The translations under genes were made by a program, and so were the position numbers. Under the pieces are notes generated by a model that searched no databases, was not told the DNA's origin, and saw only the letters and a program-made list of their open reading frames with translations. A stretch of 64,000 bases of DNA from Photobacterium proteolyticum (GTDB lineage Bacteria; Pseudomonadota; Gammaproteobacteria; Enterobacterales; Vibrionaceae), in the NCBI RefSeq assembly GCF_001939735.1, contig NZ_MJIL01000090.1:186001-250000 (forward strand). Reading direction: 5' to 3'. Below, piece after piece: positions 63,628 to 64,000 of the stretch (within the stretch, counting starts at the first letter, position 1; the number at the start of each line of letters is the position of its first letter).

Positions 63628-64000
63628 ATGATTGGTATTGTTGTTTCGGGACACATTAATTATGCCTCTGGTATGCAGTCAGCTGTTAAAGCGATTGCCG
63701 GAGAGCAAGAACAGATGGTCTTTATTGACTTTGTTGAAACTATGTCGACAGAGCAACTTGAAGAGAGCCTGCGCCAGGCAGCTAAAGACGTTGATTCAAA
63801 TGACGGCGTTTTATTTCTGACGGACATTCCGGGTGGCTCTCCATGTAATCGTGCCCTGTCTATTATGATGAACACGCCAAATGTTGAAGTGATTGCCGGT
63901 GCCAATTTACCGATGATTGCGAATGCTGCTTTTGAACGCGATGGTGCAGAACTTCAAGAGTTGGTTGAAACACTATTAGAAATTGGTACTTCCTGTGTTC
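63628..64000 (+). CDS. agaF: Mannose-family PTS EIIA, AgaF-like (partial, cut by window end)
   Basis: The first 124 residues are visible. MIGIVVSGHINYASGM carries the phosphorylated histidine (H9), and FLTDIPGGSPCNRAL is the second EIIA-man block. It takes phosphate from HPr and hands it to AgaV. It is the fourth PTS gene of the operon. The remaining aga genes (a GalNAc-6-P deacetylase and KbaY) may lie beyond the window. Confidence 0.88.
   Translation, partial: MIGIVVSGHINYASGMQSAVKAIAGEQEQMVFIDFVETMSTEQLEESLRQAAKDVDSNDGVLFLTDIPGGSPCNRALSIMMNTPNVEVIAGANLPMIANAAFERDGAELQELVETLLEIGTSCV

Overview
The window looks like a chromosomal segment of a marine gammaproteobacterium of the Vibrionaceae, most likely Photobacterium or Vibrio. 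This is an inference from the gene families present: an HBM-type chemoreceptor, a caa3 oxidase cluster, an OmpU-like porin, DadA, a YedI-like protein and an Aga system. Positions 1 to about 29.5 kb read as ordinary, moderately GC-balanced chromosome. From about 29.6 kb onward the DNA is visibly more AT-rich and carries insertion-sequence debris, which suggests an acquired island.

Left half (1-29.5 kb). A cut-off periplasmic substrate-binding protein and an M20 glutamate-carboxypeptidase-like enzyme lie divergent to a three-gene operon: a RimK-like ATP-grasp ligase, a second ATP-grasp protein with a C-terminal helix-hairpin-helix, and a large M14 carboxypeptidase without a signal peptide. This is an amide-bond making and breaking set of unknown product. 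Next come a methyl-accepting chemotaxis protein, a FetAB-type ABC exporter, a Sel1-repeat protein, a small-molecule kinase followed by an inositol-monophosphatase-family phosphatase, a lipoprotein with Ig and RCC1-like repeats, a cupin, a LysR regulator divergent from dadA, a five-gene caa3-type cytochrome c oxidase operon (two subunit-III-like genes), a class C beta-lactamase-fold hydrolase, and a DUF808 membrane protein.

Right half (29.6-64 kb): a glycosaminoglycan (GAG) utilisation locus. It encodes a heparin lyase I homologue (PL13), two tandem chondroitinase-B-like PL6 lyases, an SGNH esterase, two Tat-exported sulfatases, a DUF6250-like secreted protein, an OprD-like porin, an autotransporter-type beta-barrel with almost no passenger, two tandem chondroitinase-ABC-like PL8 lyases, a repeat lipoprotein and a general porin. 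It ends in an aga operon: agaR, kbaZ, agaS and the EIIB, EIIC, EIID and EIIA genes of a mannose-family PTS. The inferred route is surface and periplasmic cleavage of chondroitin/dermatan sulfate (and heparin), desulfation and deacylation, porin-mediated entry, and N-acetylgalactosamine or galactosamine uptake by the PTS with catabolism through AgaS and tagatose-bisphosphate aldolase.

Regulation visible in the DNA. A direct repeat GAAAG-N5-GAAAG, exactly 10 bp apart, recurs in front of nearly every transcription unit of the GAG locus and of agaR itself. An AGATCACA octamer (a CRP half-site) often lies close by. The repeat fits an AgaR (DeoR-family) operator and defines a local regulon. A long hairpin between agaR and kbaZ buries the Shine-Dalgarno sequence and start codon of kbaZ. 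Two orphan minus-strand promoter-terminator pairs look like small RNA genes. A stretch at 54.6-56.0 kb is a decayed ISL3-family element, and 35.1-35.3 kb holds an IS5-type transposase remnant.
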